Shown here: piece by piece, positions 38,043-50,008 of the stretch
Numbering within the stretch: the stretch's first letter is position 1
Layout: the number at the start of each line of letters is the position of its first letter
Assembly (NCBI RefSeq): GCF_001427875.1
Contig: NZ_LMHK01000001.1
Span: 746,871-810,870 of the forward strand
Length of the DNA: 64,000 nt
Direction: 5' to 3'
DNA from: Devosia sp. Root685
GTDB taxonomy: Bacteria > Pseudomonadota > Alphaproteobacteria > Rhizobiales > Devosiaceae
Notes under the pieces: model-generated
Databases searched by the model: none
Seen by the model: the letters and a program-made list of their open reading frames with translations, nothing else
What the model was told of the DNA's origin: nothing
Made by a program: the position numbers and the translations under genes

Positions 38043-38078
38043 AAGAAAAGACCGTCCGACATCGCTGCCGGACGGCCT
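38043..38078 (-). terminator. Terminator-like hairpin upstream of the greA-like gene (possible sRNA/attenuator)
   Basis: Read on the minus strand, GCCGTCCG pairs with CGGACGG and is followed by TCTTTTCTTTT. No gene on the minus strand ends here, so a short transcript starting in 38080-38340 would stop before the greA-like gene. The presumed transcript holds two copies of TGTCCCCCAAG-like sequence (38079 and about 38110). This is either an attenuated leader or an independent small RNA. Confidence 0.55.
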
Positions 38079-38358
38079 TGGGGGACATGATCCGCCGCGC
38101 TGTTGAGGGCTTGGGGGACAAGCGGCCAACCACATCCTGCTCACCGGTTTGCATGGGTCGTTTGCCGTGCCGATGAACTGAGTGAAAGATGGTGGGCAAT
38201 TGCGGCAATAAAAGTACGGCTCACCGAAGTGTGAAGCTGGTCGTGCGTGTCACGCAGGTCCGTTGAGAAGGTGTCATCCCGTCCCTATAGTGAACGGTCA
38301 AACCGGCGCGATTCCAATGAGCGCCCGCGGCCCAGTGGCCGGCAGATGAGGATGGTTC
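38079..38358. other. Divergent intergenic region upstream of amn
   Basis: About 280 bases. It must contain the amn promoter and, by the terminator at 38043-38078, the origin of a short minus-strand transcript. Short open frames on the minus strand run through the terminator and lack ribosome-binding sites, so they are not called. Confidence 0.4.
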
Positions 38359-39834
38359 ATGACGACGATTAGCCCGCCGCGCCTCGAAACCCAGAGCTTT
38401 ACCGATCCCGAGGCCGCCTGGGAGCATATCGCCCACATCTACTATCGGAACTGCGATTTCATTCGCGACCAGCTGGCGCGCCTGACGCGGGGGGAAATTC
38501 CGCAGGGGCGGGTGCGGGCCTGCTACCCGCAGGTGGAAGTGCGCTCGACGAGCTATTCCAAGCATGAAAGCACCCTGCCCTATGGGTATCTGCATACGCC
38601 GGGGATTTACCGCACGACAGTGACGGCGCCGGAACTGTTCAAGACCTATTTCCAGGAACAGTTCACCGTGCTGCTGCACAATCATGGCGGCACGATCGAT
38701 GTGGGTGAATCGGACACCCCGATCCCGCTGCACTTTGCGCTGCCGGCGCATGAGCATGTGGATGGCGCCGCGCTGAATGCGCTTGGTATTCCGCTGCGCG
38801 ACGTTTTTGACGCGCCTGATCTCGCCAATACCGACGACGAAATTGCCAATGGCACCTATGTGCCGCCGCGGGGTGGGCCTTATCCGCTTTCGGCCTTTAC
38901 GGCGCCGCGGGTGGATTATTCGCTGTTCCGGCTGGCGCATTATACCGGCACGGCGGCCGAGCATTTCCAGAACTTTGTGATTTTTACCAATTACCAGTTT
39001 TACATCGACGAATTCTGCCGGGTGGCGAAGGCGTGGATGGCGGACGGGCACGCGCATTATCAGCGGTTTATCGAGCCAGGGAATGTGTTCACCGACAATG
39101 CGCTCACCGGGGGCGCGGTGACTGGATCGCCGCCGCCACGGGCGCCGCAAATGCCGGCCTATCATCTGGTGGGGGATCGCGGGCGCGGCATTACCATGGT
39201 CAATATCGGCGTTGGGCCGGCCAATGCGAAGACCATTACCGACCATATCGCGGTGCTGCGGCCGCATGCCTGGATCATGCTGGGGCATTGTGCCGGCTTA
39301 CGGAATAGCCAGGAGCTGGGCGACTATGTGCTGGCGCATGCCTATGTGCGCGAGGACCATGTGCTCGATGCCGACCTGCCGCTGACCGTGCCGGTGCCGG
39401 CGCTGGCCGAGGTGCAGGTGGCGCTGGAGCAGGCGGTGGAGGAAATCACCCAGACCGAGGGGATCGAAACCAAGAAGATCATGCGCACCGGGACGGTGGC
39501 GACGTTTGATAATCGCAACTGGGAATTGCGGGATCAGACGGAGATCGTAAGGCAATTGAGCCAATCGAGGGCGGTGGCGCTCGATATGGAGAGCGCGACG
39601 ATTGCGGCGAACGGGTTCAGGTTCCGGGTGCCTTATGGGACGCTGCTGTGTGTTTCGGACAAGCCGCTGCATGGGGAACTGAAGCTGCCGGGCATGGCTT
39701 CGGACTTTTATCGCACGCAGGTCAATCGGCATTTGCAGATTGGACTGAGGGCGATGGAGATTCTCAGGGATCAGCCGGCGGAGCGGTTGCATTCGCGGAA
39801 GTTGCGGAGTTTTGCGGAGACGGCGTTTCAGTAA
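38359..39834 (+). CDS. amn: AMP nucleosidase
   Basis: Hydrolyses AMP to adenine and ribose 5-phosphate, controlling adenylate pools. The 491 residues match the E. coli Amn length. The N-terminal domain has YPQVEVRSTSYSKHESTLPYGYL and the C-terminal phosphorylase-like domain has NIGVGPANAKTITDHIAVLRPHAW and VALDMESATIAANGFRFRVPYGTLLCVSDKPLHGELK, including the catalytic Asp in the SDKP region. GAGGATGGTTC precedes the ATG. Single gene ending in a hairpin-rich gap. Confidence 0.96.
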   Translation: MTTISPPRLETQSFTDPEAAWEHIAHIYYRNCDFIRDQLARLTRGEIPQGRVRACYPQVEVRSTSYSKHESTLPYGYLHTPGIYRTTVTAPELFKTYFQEQFTVLLHNHGGTIDVGESDTPIPLHFALPAHEHVDGAALNALGIPLRDVFDAPDLANTDDEIANGTYVPPRGGPYPLSAFTAPRVDYSLFRLAHYTGTAAEHFQNFVIFTNYQFYIDEFCRVAKAWMADGHAHYQRFIEPGNVFTDNALTGGAVTGSPPPRAPQMPAYHLVGDRGRGITMVNIGVGPANAKTITDHIAVLRPHAWIMLGHCAGLRNSQELGDYVLAHAYVREDHVLDADLPLTVPVPALAEVQVALEQAVEEITQTEGIETKKIMRTGTVATFDNRNWELRDQTEIVRQLSQSRAVALDMESATIAANGFRFRVPYGTLLCVSDKPLHGELKLPGMASDFYRTQVNRHLQIGLRAMEILRDQPAERLHSRKLRSFAETAFQ

Positions 39835-39838
39835 AAGT

Positions 39839-39965
39839 AGACCTCATCCTGAGGCGCCCGCCAAAGGCGGGCCTCGAAGGGCGAGGTCGTGCCCGGATGT
39901 TTCGTGCCACGCCCTCGTGGTTCGAGGCTACGCTGCGCTTCGCACCTCACCATGAGGGCTACTGG
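39839..39965. repeat. Inverted pair of family A palindromic repeats
   Basis: Copies at 39839-39892 (inverse, with apical GCGCCCGCC-AAA-GGCGGGC) and 39907-39965 (forward, GTGG/CCAT form, apical TACGCTGCGCTTCGC). They fill the space after amn before the shared terminator. Confidence 0.75.
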
Positions 39966-39973
39966 TATATTGA

Positions 39974-40003
39974 AAGAGGCCGGTCGTTTGACCGGCCTCT
40001 TCT
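39974..40003. terminator. Bidirectional terminator, amn/aqpZ
   Basis: AAGAGGCCGGTC pairs with GACCGGCCTCTT around a 4-base loop, then CTGTTTC. It lies between two convergent genes, directly at the aqpZ 3' end. Confidence 0.8.
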
Positions 40004-40006
40004 GTT

Positions 40007-40693
40007 TCAGTCGCGTTCGAGTAGCGCTTTCCAGATTATGGCGCCGAGGGCGGCGCCGGCGAGCGGGGCGAGGATGAAGAGCCAGACCTGACCGAGGGCG
40101 CCGTTTTGGGCGAAGATGGCGGCGGCGATGGAGCGGGCTGGATTGACCGAGGTGTTGCTGACCGGGATCGAAATCAGGTGGATCAGGGTCAGGCCGAGGC
40201 CGATGGCGATGGGGCCGAAACCGACGGGCGCATTGCCGTGGGTCGAGCCCAGGATGATGATCAGGAAGAAGGCGGTGAGCACGACTTCGGCGATCAGCAC
40301 GGAGACGAGGCTATAGCCATGGGGCGAGAGGGCATCGTAGCCGTTTGAGGCAAAGCCACCGGCGACGAAACCGGCCGTGCCCGAGGCGATGGCGAAGAGC
40401 ACTGCAGCGCCGAGGACGCCGCCGACGAGCTGGGCGACCCAATAGGGCAGCAGGTCCTTGTACTGAAAGCGGCCGGCAATGGCGAGGCCGAGAGACACGG
40501 CGGGATTGAAGTGGCCGCCGGAAATGTGGCCGACGGCATAGGCCATGGTCAGCACCGTGAGGCCGAAGGCCAGAGCGACGCCGGCATAGCCGATGCCAAG
40601 TTCAGGAATGCCGGCGGCAAGAACGGCGGAGCCACAGCCGCCGAATACTAGCCAGAATGTACCAAATGCTTCGGCAGATAGACGCTTTATCAT
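40007..40693 (-). CDS. aqpZ: Aquaporin Z
   Basis: Inner-membrane water channel with six helices. The two pore loops HFNPAVSLG and [11 protein letters not shown] carry the NPA motifs, and the narrow-pore Arg follows the second. The protein starts at the ATG at 40693 ([26 protein letters not shown], the AqpZ pattern), giving 228 residues; a 14-codon upstream extension is less likely. Residues around the selectivity filter look like a water-specific, not glycerol, channel, though this needs alignment. Confidence 0.94.
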   Translation of the reverse strand: MIKRLSAEAFGTFWLVFGGCGSAVLAAGIPELGIGYAGVALAFGLTVLTMAYAVGHISGGHFNPAVSLGLAIAGRFQYKDLLPYWVAQLVGGVLGAAVLFAIASGTAGFVAGGFASNGYDALSPHGYSLVSVLIAEVVLTAFFLIIILGSTHGNAPVGFGPIAIGLGLTLIHLISIPVSNTSVNPARSIAAAIFAQNGALGQVWLFILAPLAGAALGAIIWKALLERD

Positions 40694-40769
40694 ACCCAAA
40701 GACTCCCCAAGTGCAGATGATTCTACATCTGGCATCTTATGCCTGGTTTTTGGGCAGTAAACTCAAATG

Positions 40770-40797
40770 AAAAGGGCGGACATATTGCCCGCCCCTT
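40770..40797 (-). terminator. Rho-independent terminator of eno
   Basis: On the minus strand GGGGCGGGC and GTCCGCCC flank a short loop, followed by TTTTCATTT. It lies 20 bases past the eno stop. Confidence 0.75.
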
Positions 40798-40816
40798 CCC
40801 CAATCTGCGATTTTGT

Positions 40817-42187
<1,371 letters not shown>

Positions 42188-43144
42188 TCAGGTGCGAAGA
42201 CGGCCATTGGCAACGAGCCAGGCAAGGGATTCTTCCACGGCGGCCAGGGATGAATAGCGCGGGGCGTAGCCGAGGAGACGGCGGCCTTTTTCGATGGAGC
42301 AATTGGGGCTGCGGGAGATGTGGTCCCAGGTGGCGTTGGCGTTCTCTTCGGTCTGGCGCGATTTCCATTCTTCCCACGGGGCGAAGGCGAGATTTGGCTC
42401 GTGGCCAAAATAGCGGAAGATGGAACTGGCATAGTGGCGAAGGGTGACGGCACCGGGCGAGACGGCGTGAAAGGCTTCGCCGGTGGCGGCGCGCCAATTG
42501 GTCATAGCTTGAATAAGCAGGACGGCGATGTCGTCGGCGTGGATGTGGTGGACGGTTTCCATGCCGATATTGGGGAGTTCGAGCCGCTCGCCGCGGGCGA
42601 TGGTTTCGAACACAGCGAGATCGCCATTGCCGGCGGGATTGAGCGGGGCCCAGCCTTCCCCGACGATGTGGCCGGGGTGGATGATGGTGGCGGGGAAATT
42701 TTCGCGGCGGGCGAGATCGAGCAGATAGGCTTCAATGGCGGCTTTCTCGATGCCGTATTCGCCGAAGGGGCGTTTGGTGACGTCTTCCGGTGTCGGGACG
42801 ACCTCGGAAAGGCCGTGGGTCCAGATGGTGCCGATATGGAGGAAATGCTGCACGTTGCCCTTGAGGGCTTCGACCAACTGGCGGGCGCTATCGAGGGTGA
42901 AGCAGATATTGTCGATGACCACATCGCCCTGGAGATTGGCGATGGTGGAGCCGAAACTGCCCTGGCGCTCCAGCGCATCGCGATCGAGGGCGATGCTTTC
43001 GACCTGGGACCAGGCGGGGTCGGGCAAATAGGGTTTTGAGGTGCCACGGGTGACGGCGACAACATTGTGGCCGAGGCGCACGAGGCGCGGCACGAGATAG
43101 GTTCCGATATGGCCGGTGGCCCCGATAACGACAACGCGTGCCAT
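42188..43144 (-). CDS. NAD-dependent epimerase/dehydratase family protein
   Basis: A 318-residue extended short-chain dehydrogenase. The Rossmann start MARVVVIGATGHIGTYLVPRL (GATGHIG) gives nucleotide binding; a YGIEKAAIEAYLLD segment matches the YxxxK catalytic pair. The start at 43144 follows GAGAGGAA. Substrate is not indicated, although sugar or isoflavone-type substrates are common in the family. It is the third minus-strand gene after the rhodanese, with independent spacing (75 bases). Confidence 0.88.
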   Translation of the reverse strand: MARVVVIGATGHIGTYLVPRLVRLGHNVVAVTRGTSKPYLPDPAWSQVESIALDRDALERQGSFGSTIANLQGDVVIDNICFTLDSARQLVEALKGNVQHFLHIGTIWTHGLSEVVPTPEDVTKRPFGEYGIEKAAIEAYLLDLARRENFPATIIHPGHIVGEGWAPLNPAGNGDLAVFETIARGERLELPNIGMETVHHIHADDIAVLLIQAMTNWRAATGEAFHAVSPGAVTLRHYASSIFRYFGHEPNLAFAPWEEWKSRQTEENANATWDHISRSPNCSIEKGRRLLGYAPRYSSLAAVEESLAWLVANGRLRT

Positions 43145-43219
43145 TGAAATTCCTCTCCCTCGGCTGGCTTGCCTCGTCCTAGCATGAGGACGAGGCGTGG
43201 CCAAACCATGTGGTGAGGA

Positions 43220-43627
43220 TCAAGCGGCGACCTCTTCGGTCTTTTCCAATTCAAATCCCTCGTCGATCCAGCCGGTTATGCCGCCGGCCATGATCTTTAC
43301 GGGGCGGCCGAGTTCGGCGAGGCGCAGGGCGCCGCGGGCGGCGCCGTTGCAGTGGGGGCCGGCGCAGTAGGTCACGAAGAGCGTGTCGGCGGGGTAGTCT
43401 TCCATCCTGGAGCGGATGATCTTGCCGTGCGGCAGGTTGATGGCGCCGGGGACGTGGCCGCGGCCGAACATGACGGGGCTGCGGACGTCGAGGAGGACGA
43501 AGTCCGGACCCTTGGCGAGGGCGTCGTGGACGTCCCAGCAATCGGTCTCGAAAGCGAACTGGGCGGCGAAATGTTCGCGGGCGAGGACGCTCGGGGCGGC
43601 GGGCGTGGCGGCTACGGATGTGGGCAT
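43220..43627 (-). CDS. Rhodanese-like domain protein
   Basis: A 135-residue single-domain sulfurtransferase. The active-site Cys is in the loop TYCAGPHCNGAARG, with FVLLDVRSPVMFGRGHVPGAINLPHGKI before it and the WIDEGFEL end of the fold. The ATG at 43627 has AAGGAG eight bases before it; the upstream frame is rejected. It is divergent from ftrA, an arrangement that recurs in Hyphomicrobiales and suggests FtrA controls it. Confidence 0.9.
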   Translation of the reverse strand: MPTSVAATPAAPSVLAREHFAAQFAFETDCWDVHDALAKGPDFVLLDVRSPVMFGRGHVPGAINLPHGKIIRSRMEDYPADTLFVTYCAGPHCNGAARGALRLAELGRPVKIMAGGITGWIDEGFELEKTEEVAA

Positions 43628-43706
43628 TTGGGTTCTCCTTCGCCTCTTGGATAGGAGCGCCCTGCCCGATTGAAAATTGGCGTGAATGACAATATGCGTA
43701 GACATC

Positions 43707-44678
43707 ATGCCAAACTTGACCGGTCCGCTTGTTGTCGCCCTGCTCTACGATGGGCTTTGCACGTTTGAATTCGGCATCGTGACCGAGGTCTTTGGGCTCT
43801 CGCGGCCGGAAATGGGAACCGGCTGGTATCGGTTTGCCTCTTGCGCGGTCGATGAAGGGCCGATGCGGGCGCATGGCGGGCTGACGGTGATTGCCGATCA
43901 TGGGCCGGAGATTTTGGCCGAGGCGGATGTGATCGTCGTGCCGGGGTGGAAGGGTGCGGATGCGCCAGTGCCCGAGGCGCTGGCGGAGCAGTTGCGGGCG
44001 GCCCATGCGCGGGGCGCGCGGTTGGCTTCGATCTGTTCGGGGGCGTTTGTGCTGGCGGCGACGGGGCTGCTCTCGGGCGGGACGGCGACGACGCATTGGC
44101 GCTATGCGGACAAGTTGCGGGAGCGGCATCCGGATATCACCGTGGATGATGCTTCGCTCTATCGCATCCACGATCGGATCCATACTTCGGCCGGGAGTGC
44201 GGCGGGGATCGATTTGCTGATTGAAATGGTGCGGCAGGATTTTGGGGCGGCGGCGGCCAATTCGGTGGCGCGGCGGCTGGTGATGCCGGCGCATCGGGCT
44301 GGTGGCCAGGCGCAGTTTCTGGAGCGGCCGGTGGGCGTGCGGGAGGGCACGGAGATCGGGCCGCTCTTGGAGGAGGTTCGGAGGAGTCTCGATGCCGATT
44401 GGACGGTGGCGCGAATGGCCGACGAGATGAGGATGAGCCTGCGGACTTTCCTGCGACGGTTTGCCGAGGCGACCGGGCAATCGCCGGGGGATTGGCTGGC
44501 AGACGAACGGGTTGGCGAGGCCAAGCGGCTTCTTACTCAGGGCAATCCGGGGATGGAGGATGTGGCTGTCGCGGTGGGCTTTGGAAGCGCGCACACGCTG
44601 CGGCATCATTTTCGGCAGAAGGTGGGGATTAGTCCGAGTGAGTATCGGGCGCGGTTTTTGGAGGTGGCGGCGGAGTAA
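43707..44678 (+). CDS. ftrA: AraC/GlxA-family regulator FtrA
   Basis: A 324-residue regulator with an N-terminal DJ-1/PfpI (GATase1-like) domain and a C-terminal AraC helix-turn-helix. The sensor domain has LYDGLCTFEFGIVTEVF and the nucleophile-elbow-like SICSGAFVLAATGLL; the DNA-binding domain ends MEDVAVAVGFGSAHTLRHHFRQKVGISPSEYRARF, the AraC signature. It matches the ftrA type of rhizobia and probably acts on the divergent rhodanese gene. The start is the ATG at 43707; an in-frame upstream ATG at 43686 lies in the shared promoter. Confidence 0.92.
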   Translation: MPNLTGPLVVALLYDGLCTFEFGIVTEVFGLSRPEMGTGWYRFASCAVDEGPMRAHGGLTVIADHGPEILAEADVIVVPGWKGADAPVPEALAEQLRAAHARGARLASICSGAFVLAATGLLSGGTATTHWRYADKLRERHPDITVDDASLYRIHDRIHTSAGSAAGIDLLIEMVRQDFGAAAANSVARRLVMPAHRAGGQAQFLERPVGVREGTEIGPLLEEVRRSLDADWTVARMADEMRMSLRTFLRRFAEATGQSPGDWLADERVGEAKRLLTQGNPGMEDVAVAVGFGSAHTLRHHFRQKVGISPSEYRARFLEVAAE

Positions 44679-44702
44679 GCGCCACATCTGCCTTGGGGGG
44701 AA

Positions 44703-44792
44703 CCTTCTCCCGCAAGGGGGAGAAGGCACTGTGCCACGCCCTCGTGGTTCGAGGCCCCGGGCAAGCCCGGGGCACCTCACCATGAGGACTAC
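44703..44792. repeat. Hairpin plus family A repeat with GC-rich apical stem
   Basis: CCTTCTCCC-GCAA-GGGAGAAGG type hairpin at 44703-44726, then a family A copy at 44734-44792. In this copy the apical stem is CCCCGGGC-AA-GCCCGGGG, quite unlike the other copies yet perfectly paired. Lies between convergent ftrA and MHS genes. Confidence 0.75.
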
Positions 44793-44808
44793 TTAATCGG
44801 GCTGATGC

Positions 44809-46098
44809 TCACTTCGACGTCTGCCGAATGAAGCCGAAGGCGATCAGGGTGATGATTGCGGCGAGGATCATGTAGTAGCCCACGGTGTGGAGGCCGTAGG
44901 TGGAGGCGAGCCAGGTGGCGATGTAGGGCGCGAAAGAGGCGCCGAAGATGCCGCCGAGGTTGAAGGTGAGCGAGGCGCCGGTATAGCGCACGGCGGTGGG
45001 GAACGGCGCGGCGAGTGCGGTGCCGAGGGGGCCATAGGTCATGCCCATGAGGGCAAGGCCGATGCAGAGGAAGCCGAGGACGCCCCAGACGCTGCCCGAG
45101 CCAAGGAGCGGCGCCAACAGCAGGCCGAAGATGCCGATCGAGATTGACACGCCAATCATGACCTTGCGCATGCCGAAGCGATCGGCGAGGACGGCGGAGA
45201 TGGGGATGAAGGCGCCGAAGAAGAGGACGCCGACCATCTGCAGGATGAGGAATTCTTCGCGGCTATAGCCCAGTGCGCTGGTGCCGTAGCTGAGCGAAAA
45301 CACCGTCATGATGTAGAACAGCACGAAGGTGGCGAGCGCAGCCATGGTGCCGAGCAAGAGGCTCAGCTTGTGGCTCTTGAAGACGTCGAGGAACGGGACT
45401 TCGACGCGCTCGGACTTTTCGACGGCTTTGGCGAATTCCGGGGTTTCGGTGATTTTCAGGCGGATGAAGAGGCCGAAAATGACCAGCACGGCGCTGGCGA
45501 GGAACGGCACGCGCCAGCCCCAGGACATGAAGGCTTCATCGCCAAGGAAATGGGCGAGGACCAGAAAAATGGTGGTGGCGAAGAAGAAGCCGACCGGAGC
45601 ACCGAGCTGGGGGAACATGCCGTACCAGGCGCGCTTGCCTTCCGGCGCATTTTCAGTGGCGAGGAGGACAGCGCCGCCCCATTCGCCGCCAAGACCAAGC
45701 CCCTGCCCCAGACGGCAGAGCGCCAAGAGCAGCGGCGCGGCAATGCCGATCTGTTCATAGGTCGGCAGCGCGCCGATGAGGACGGTGGAAATGCCCATGG
45801 TGAGGAGCGCGGCGACGAGGGTCGCCTTGCGGCCGACCTTGTCACCGAAATGGCCGAAGAAGGCAGCGCCGATGGGGCGCGCGAGGAAGGCGATGGCGAA
45901 GGTGGCGAGCGAAGACAGCAGCGCGGTGTTTTCGTCCGTCGAGGGGAAGAAGAGGTGCGGAAAAACGATCACCGCGGCGGTGGCGTAAATGTAAAAGTCG
46001 AAGAATTCGATCGTGGTGCCGATCATGCTCGCGGCGAGAACGCGGCGGGCGGAATTCCTCGGCGCGGCCGCCGGGGTCGAGATGCTTGTGGTGGTCAT
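44809..46098 (-). CDS. MHS-family MFS transporter
   Basis: A 429-residue, 12-helix member of the metabolite:H+ symporter family (relatives include shikimate, proline/betaine, alpha-ketoglutarate and dicarboxylate carriers). Motif signs are MIGTTIEFFDFYIYATAA near residue 25, ARPIGAAFFGHFGDKVGRKATL, and GLGLGGEWGGAVLLATENAP. The N-terminal 20 residues are Ser/Thr/Ala rich. Substrate not determined. Single gene, opposite to ftrA. Confidence 0.92.
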   Translation of the reverse strand: MTTTSISTPAAAPRNSARRVLAASMIGTTIEFFDFYIYATAAVIVFPHLFFPSTDENTALLSSLATFAIAFLARPIGAAFFGHFGDKVGRKATLVAALLTMGISTVLIGALPTYEQIGIAAPLLLALCRLGQGLGLGGEWGGAVLLATENAPEGKRAWYGMFPQLGAPVGFFFATTIFLVLAHFLGDEAFMSWGWRVPFLASAVLVIFGLFIRLKITETPEFAKAVEKSERVEVPFLDVFKSHKLSLLLGTMAALATFVLFYIMTVFSLSYGTSALGYSREEFLILQMVGVLFFGAFIPISAVLADRFGMRKVMIGVSISIGIFGLLLAPLLGSGSVWGVLGFLCIGLALMGMTYGPLGTALAAPFPTAVRYTGASLTFNLGGIFGASFAPYIATWLASTYGLHTVGYYMILAAIITLIAFGFIRQTSK

Positions 46099-46245
46099 GG
46101 TCGTCCGGGATGGTTTTACAATTCAGGCGCGGAAATAGCGCGCCTCCATCCCGATAGTCCGCGCTAGAACCAACGATTGGGTTGGGGAGTACCGCAGAGT
46201 ACGGTTTGGGGCAAGGGTATTATATTTGTGGGCCTGTGCGTGGGG

Positions 46246-46360
46246 CTCCACCCCCTCCCGGCCTCCCCATCAAGGGGGAGGTGGCGCATCGAGTCTGGGG
46301 GTAGATTTAGCCAAAGTCACTGACCTGGACCTCCCCCTTGATGGGGAAGGATGGGAGGGC
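46246..46360. repeat. Family C repeat, inverted pair
   Basis: Unit CCTCCCCATCAAGGGGGAGG followed by TGGCGCATCGAG at 46246-46293, and its inverse CCTCCCCCTTGATGGGGA at 46329-46360. A third copy is at 63684-63732. It lies between the MHS and DUF4169 genes; this 280-base gap holds no gene. Confidence 0.7.
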
Positions 46361-46378
46361 GGGCTTGGGTGTTGCCCT

Positions 46379-46555
46379 TCAGTCCTCGAGTTTGTGGCTG
46401 TCGAGGTGTTTTTTGGATTGGGATTTTTCGGTGGTGTCTTTGAGCTTTTCGCTCTTGGTGCGGCCGAATTTTTGGCGGTTGGCTTCGGCGGCCGCGAGCT
46501 TTTCGGTGCGGGCTTTGGCTTTCCGGACTTTGGAGAGGGAGATGATTTCGGCCAT
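46379..46555 (-). CDS. DUF4169 small protein
   Basis: A 58-residue, very basic protein (MAEIISLSKVRKAKARTEK to SQSKKHLDSHKLED), matching the DUF4169 pattern of small lysine/arginine-rich alphaproteobacterial proteins. The real start is the ATG at 46555 (MAEIISL); the frame continues upstream without coding character. Function unknown; probably a soluble helical protein. It is alone between repeats, opposite to no partner. Confidence 0.85.
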   Translation of the reverse strand: MAEIISLSKVRKAKARTEKLAAAEANRQKFGRTKSEKLKDTTEKSQSKKHLDSHKLED

Positions 46556-46642
46556 GAGACGCGCTCCTATGGTGGCAGGAGTGTAGCACAAAAGGTGGCC
46601 GCGGCACGACGGGGAGAGATGGGGGAGTTTGGGGGTGTGATT

Positions 46643-46676
46643 AAAAAAGGGCTCCCGGTTGGGAGCCCTTTTTTTG
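46643..46676 (-). terminator. Rho-independent terminator downstream of pyrG
   Basis: AAAAAAGGGCTCCC pairs with GGGAGCCCTTTTTTT around GGTT. It is 83 bases past the pyrG stop, with a family A repeat in between. Confidence 0.85.
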
Positions 46677-46684
46677 TTTCTGTG

Positions 46685-46745
46685 CCACGCCCTCGTGGTT
46701 CGAGGCTTTGCTAATCGCAAAGCACCTCACCATGAGGGCTACTGG
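46685..46745. repeat. Palindromic repeat, family A
   Basis: CACGCCCTCGTGGTTCGAGG, apical CTTTGC-TAATC-GCAAAG, CACCTCACCATGAGGGCTAC. It lies between the pyrG stop and its terminator, so it would be transcribed in the pyrG 3' end. Confidence 0.75.
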
Positions 46746-46758
46746 AAGTTTGCTGCCA

Positions 46759-48393
<1,635 letters not shown>

Positions 48394-48454
48394 TCACCAT
48401 AAGCCTATCATGAGCGATTCGCAGAGCCGATCAGATCGGTCCACACAAAAAGAA

Positions 48455-48480
48455 GAAGGGGATGTTTCCATCCCCTTTTT
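48455..48480 (-). terminator. Terminator between secG and pyrG
   Basis: AAGGGGATG and CATCCCCTTTTT around a TTTC loop, 20 bases past the secG stop. It would terminate or attenuate read-through into pyrG. Confidence 0.75.
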
Positions 48481-48500
48481 CGGCTTTGCCTTTCGGCGTT

Positions 48501-49022
48501 TTAATTACCGGTTGCGGGAACCGGCGTCTGAGTGCCCGTCGCCGGAGCCGGGGCTTCCGGAGTCGATTCAGGGGTCGCGGCGGGGACCGGCAGGTCGCTG
48601 GTCGGCGCAGGAGCCGCAGCTGGTGCAGTCGTTGCCGCCGGAGCGGGCGCCGTTGCAGGAGCCTGGGCGTCGGCAGGAACCGGAAGATCCGAGGTCGTGC
48701 CGCCCTGAAGTGCGTTCAGCGCATCGAGAACGTTGGACGGCGCGGTGCCATCTTCATTGGTCGTCGTGGCGCGATCGAGAATGCTCGAGGTGCCACGATC
48801 GAATTCGTTGAGGATGGTGAGGCCAATGGCCGTGGCGAAGAACAGGGTTGCCAGGATTGCCGTGGTGCGGGTCAGGAGGTTCGCCGAACCACGCGCCGTC
48901 ATCAGGCCGCCGCCGCCCCCACCACCGATGCCAAGCGCGCCGCCTTCGGAGCGCTGGATCAGGATGACGCCGATAAGGGCCACAACGATCAGCAGATAGA
49001 CAACAATAAGGACGTTCGCCAT
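48501..49022 (-). CDS. secG: Preprotein translocase subunit SecG
   Basis: Two-helix inner-membrane subunit of the SecYEG channel. The first 75 residues contain both helices around the Gly-rich IGGGGGGGLMTARGSANLLTRTTA loop, the recognisable SecG core. Residues from about 85 form a long Ala/Pro/Thr low-complexity tail (alternating AP, TAPAA, TSDLPVPA), longer than in many SecG proteins but common in this order. 173 residues in all. Confidence 0.95.
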   Translation of the reverse strand: MANVLIVVYLLIVVALIGVILIQRSEGGALGIGGGGGGGLMTARGSANLLTRTTAILATLFFATAIGLTILNEFDRGTSSILDRATTTNEDGTAPSNVLDALNALQGGTTSDLPVPADAQAPATAPAPAATTAPAAAPAPTSDLPVPAATPESTPEAPAPATGTQTPVPATGN

Positions 49023-49132
49023 GAGGTCTTGGTCTTCGCGTCAGTCAGAAAGGATGCGGCGTCATACACGCCTAAAACGGCAAAGGCCAGACCGTTGCCA
49101 TGTTTTTCATGGCAACCGTCCATGCCGTCCGG

Positions 49133-49885
49133 TCATACCGAGGAGATAATGGTGTAAAAGTCTTTTGCCAAGAGGCTGGCGCCGCCGACGAGGCCGCCAT
49201 TGACGTTCTCTACCGCGAGAATCTCGCGGGCATTCACCGGCTTGAGCGAACCACCATAAAGAATGCGGAACTCCTGGCCGCGCGGGCCGAAGCGATCGAC
49301 GAGGCGAGCGCGGATGCTGGCATGCATCTGGGCGATATCGTCATTGCTGGGGGTGCGGCCGGTGCCGATGGCCCAGATGGGCTCATAGGCGATGATGACT
49401 TCGTGCTGGCCGGCGCCATCGGGAATGGAGGCGGCAAGCTGGGCGGAGACGACGGATTCGGCCTCGCCGGCATCGCGCTGGGCTTCGGTTTCGCCCACGC
49501 AGATGATGGGCTTGAGCCCTGCCCCGATGGCGGCTTCAGCCTTGGCGCGCACCTGATCGTCGGTTTCGCTGTGATCGGCGCGGCGCTCGGAATGGCCGAC
49601 GATGACGAACTGGGCGCCGGCATCAGCCAGCATATAGGCGGAAACATCGCCCGTGTGGGCGCCAGAGGCGTTGGCATGGCAATCCTGACCACCAGCCATG
49701 ATGCCGCTCGAAGCGCCCTGCGCCGCAACGGCGGCAATGAGCGTTGCCGGAGGACAGATGACGACAACGGCGCGCGGAGCCTCGCCAGTCGTCAGCAAAT
49801 GGGCCAGTTCAGTCAGCTCGTCGAGCGACTGGGACACCCCGTTCATCTTCCAGTTCCCGGCGATCAGCGGTGAGATGGTGGTCAA
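49133..49885 (-). CDS. tpiA: Triosephosphate isomerase
   Basis: Interconverts glyceraldehyde 3-phosphate and dihydroxyacetone phosphate. The 250 residues start at TTG 49885: AGGAG stands eight bases before it and the protein then begins (M)[15 protein letters not shown], the normal TIM start. The catalytic His lies in [10 protein letters not shown] and the catalytic Glu in [23 protein letters not shown] completes the phosphate loop. Divergent from ppiD. Minus-strand order is tpiA, secG, pyrG. Confidence 0.96.
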   Translation of the reverse strand: MTTISPLIAGNWKMNGVSQSLDELTELAHLLTTGEAPRAVVVICPPATLIAAVAAQGASSGIMAGGQDCHANASGAHTGDVSAYMLADAGAQFVIVGHSERRADHSETDDQVRAKAEAAIGAGLKPIICVGETEAQRDAGEAESVVSAQLAASIPDGAGQHEVIIAYEPIWAIGTGRTPSNDDIAQMHASIRARLVDRFGPRGQEFRILYGGSLKPVNAREILAVENVNGGLVGGASLLAKDFYTIISSV

Positions 49886-50008
49886 TCTAGATACTCCTGC
49901 CTCTTGCGCCAAAGTGGGCTTTGCCCTAACCCCGGCTGTCGGAAAGTCTTACTAGTCTCAGGCGACCCCTGCGGTAAAGCCTCAGACCCTAAAACTGGAA
50001 CGTTCGAA

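Noticed and set aside
38005-38208. 67-codon minus-strand ORF in the greA/amn gap
   Set aside because: It runs through the terminator hairpin, has no ribosome-binding site and no protein-like composition.
38221-39288. 355-codon minus-strand frame opposite amn
   Set aside because: Shadow of the AMP nucleosidase gene; Arg/His/Pro-rich translation and no ribosome-binding site.
43251-44783. 510-codon minus-strand frame overlapping ftrA and the rhodanese gene
   Set aside because: Very Arg/Pro-rich; runs antisense through ftrA and out of frame through the rhodanese gene, both of which have clear motifs.
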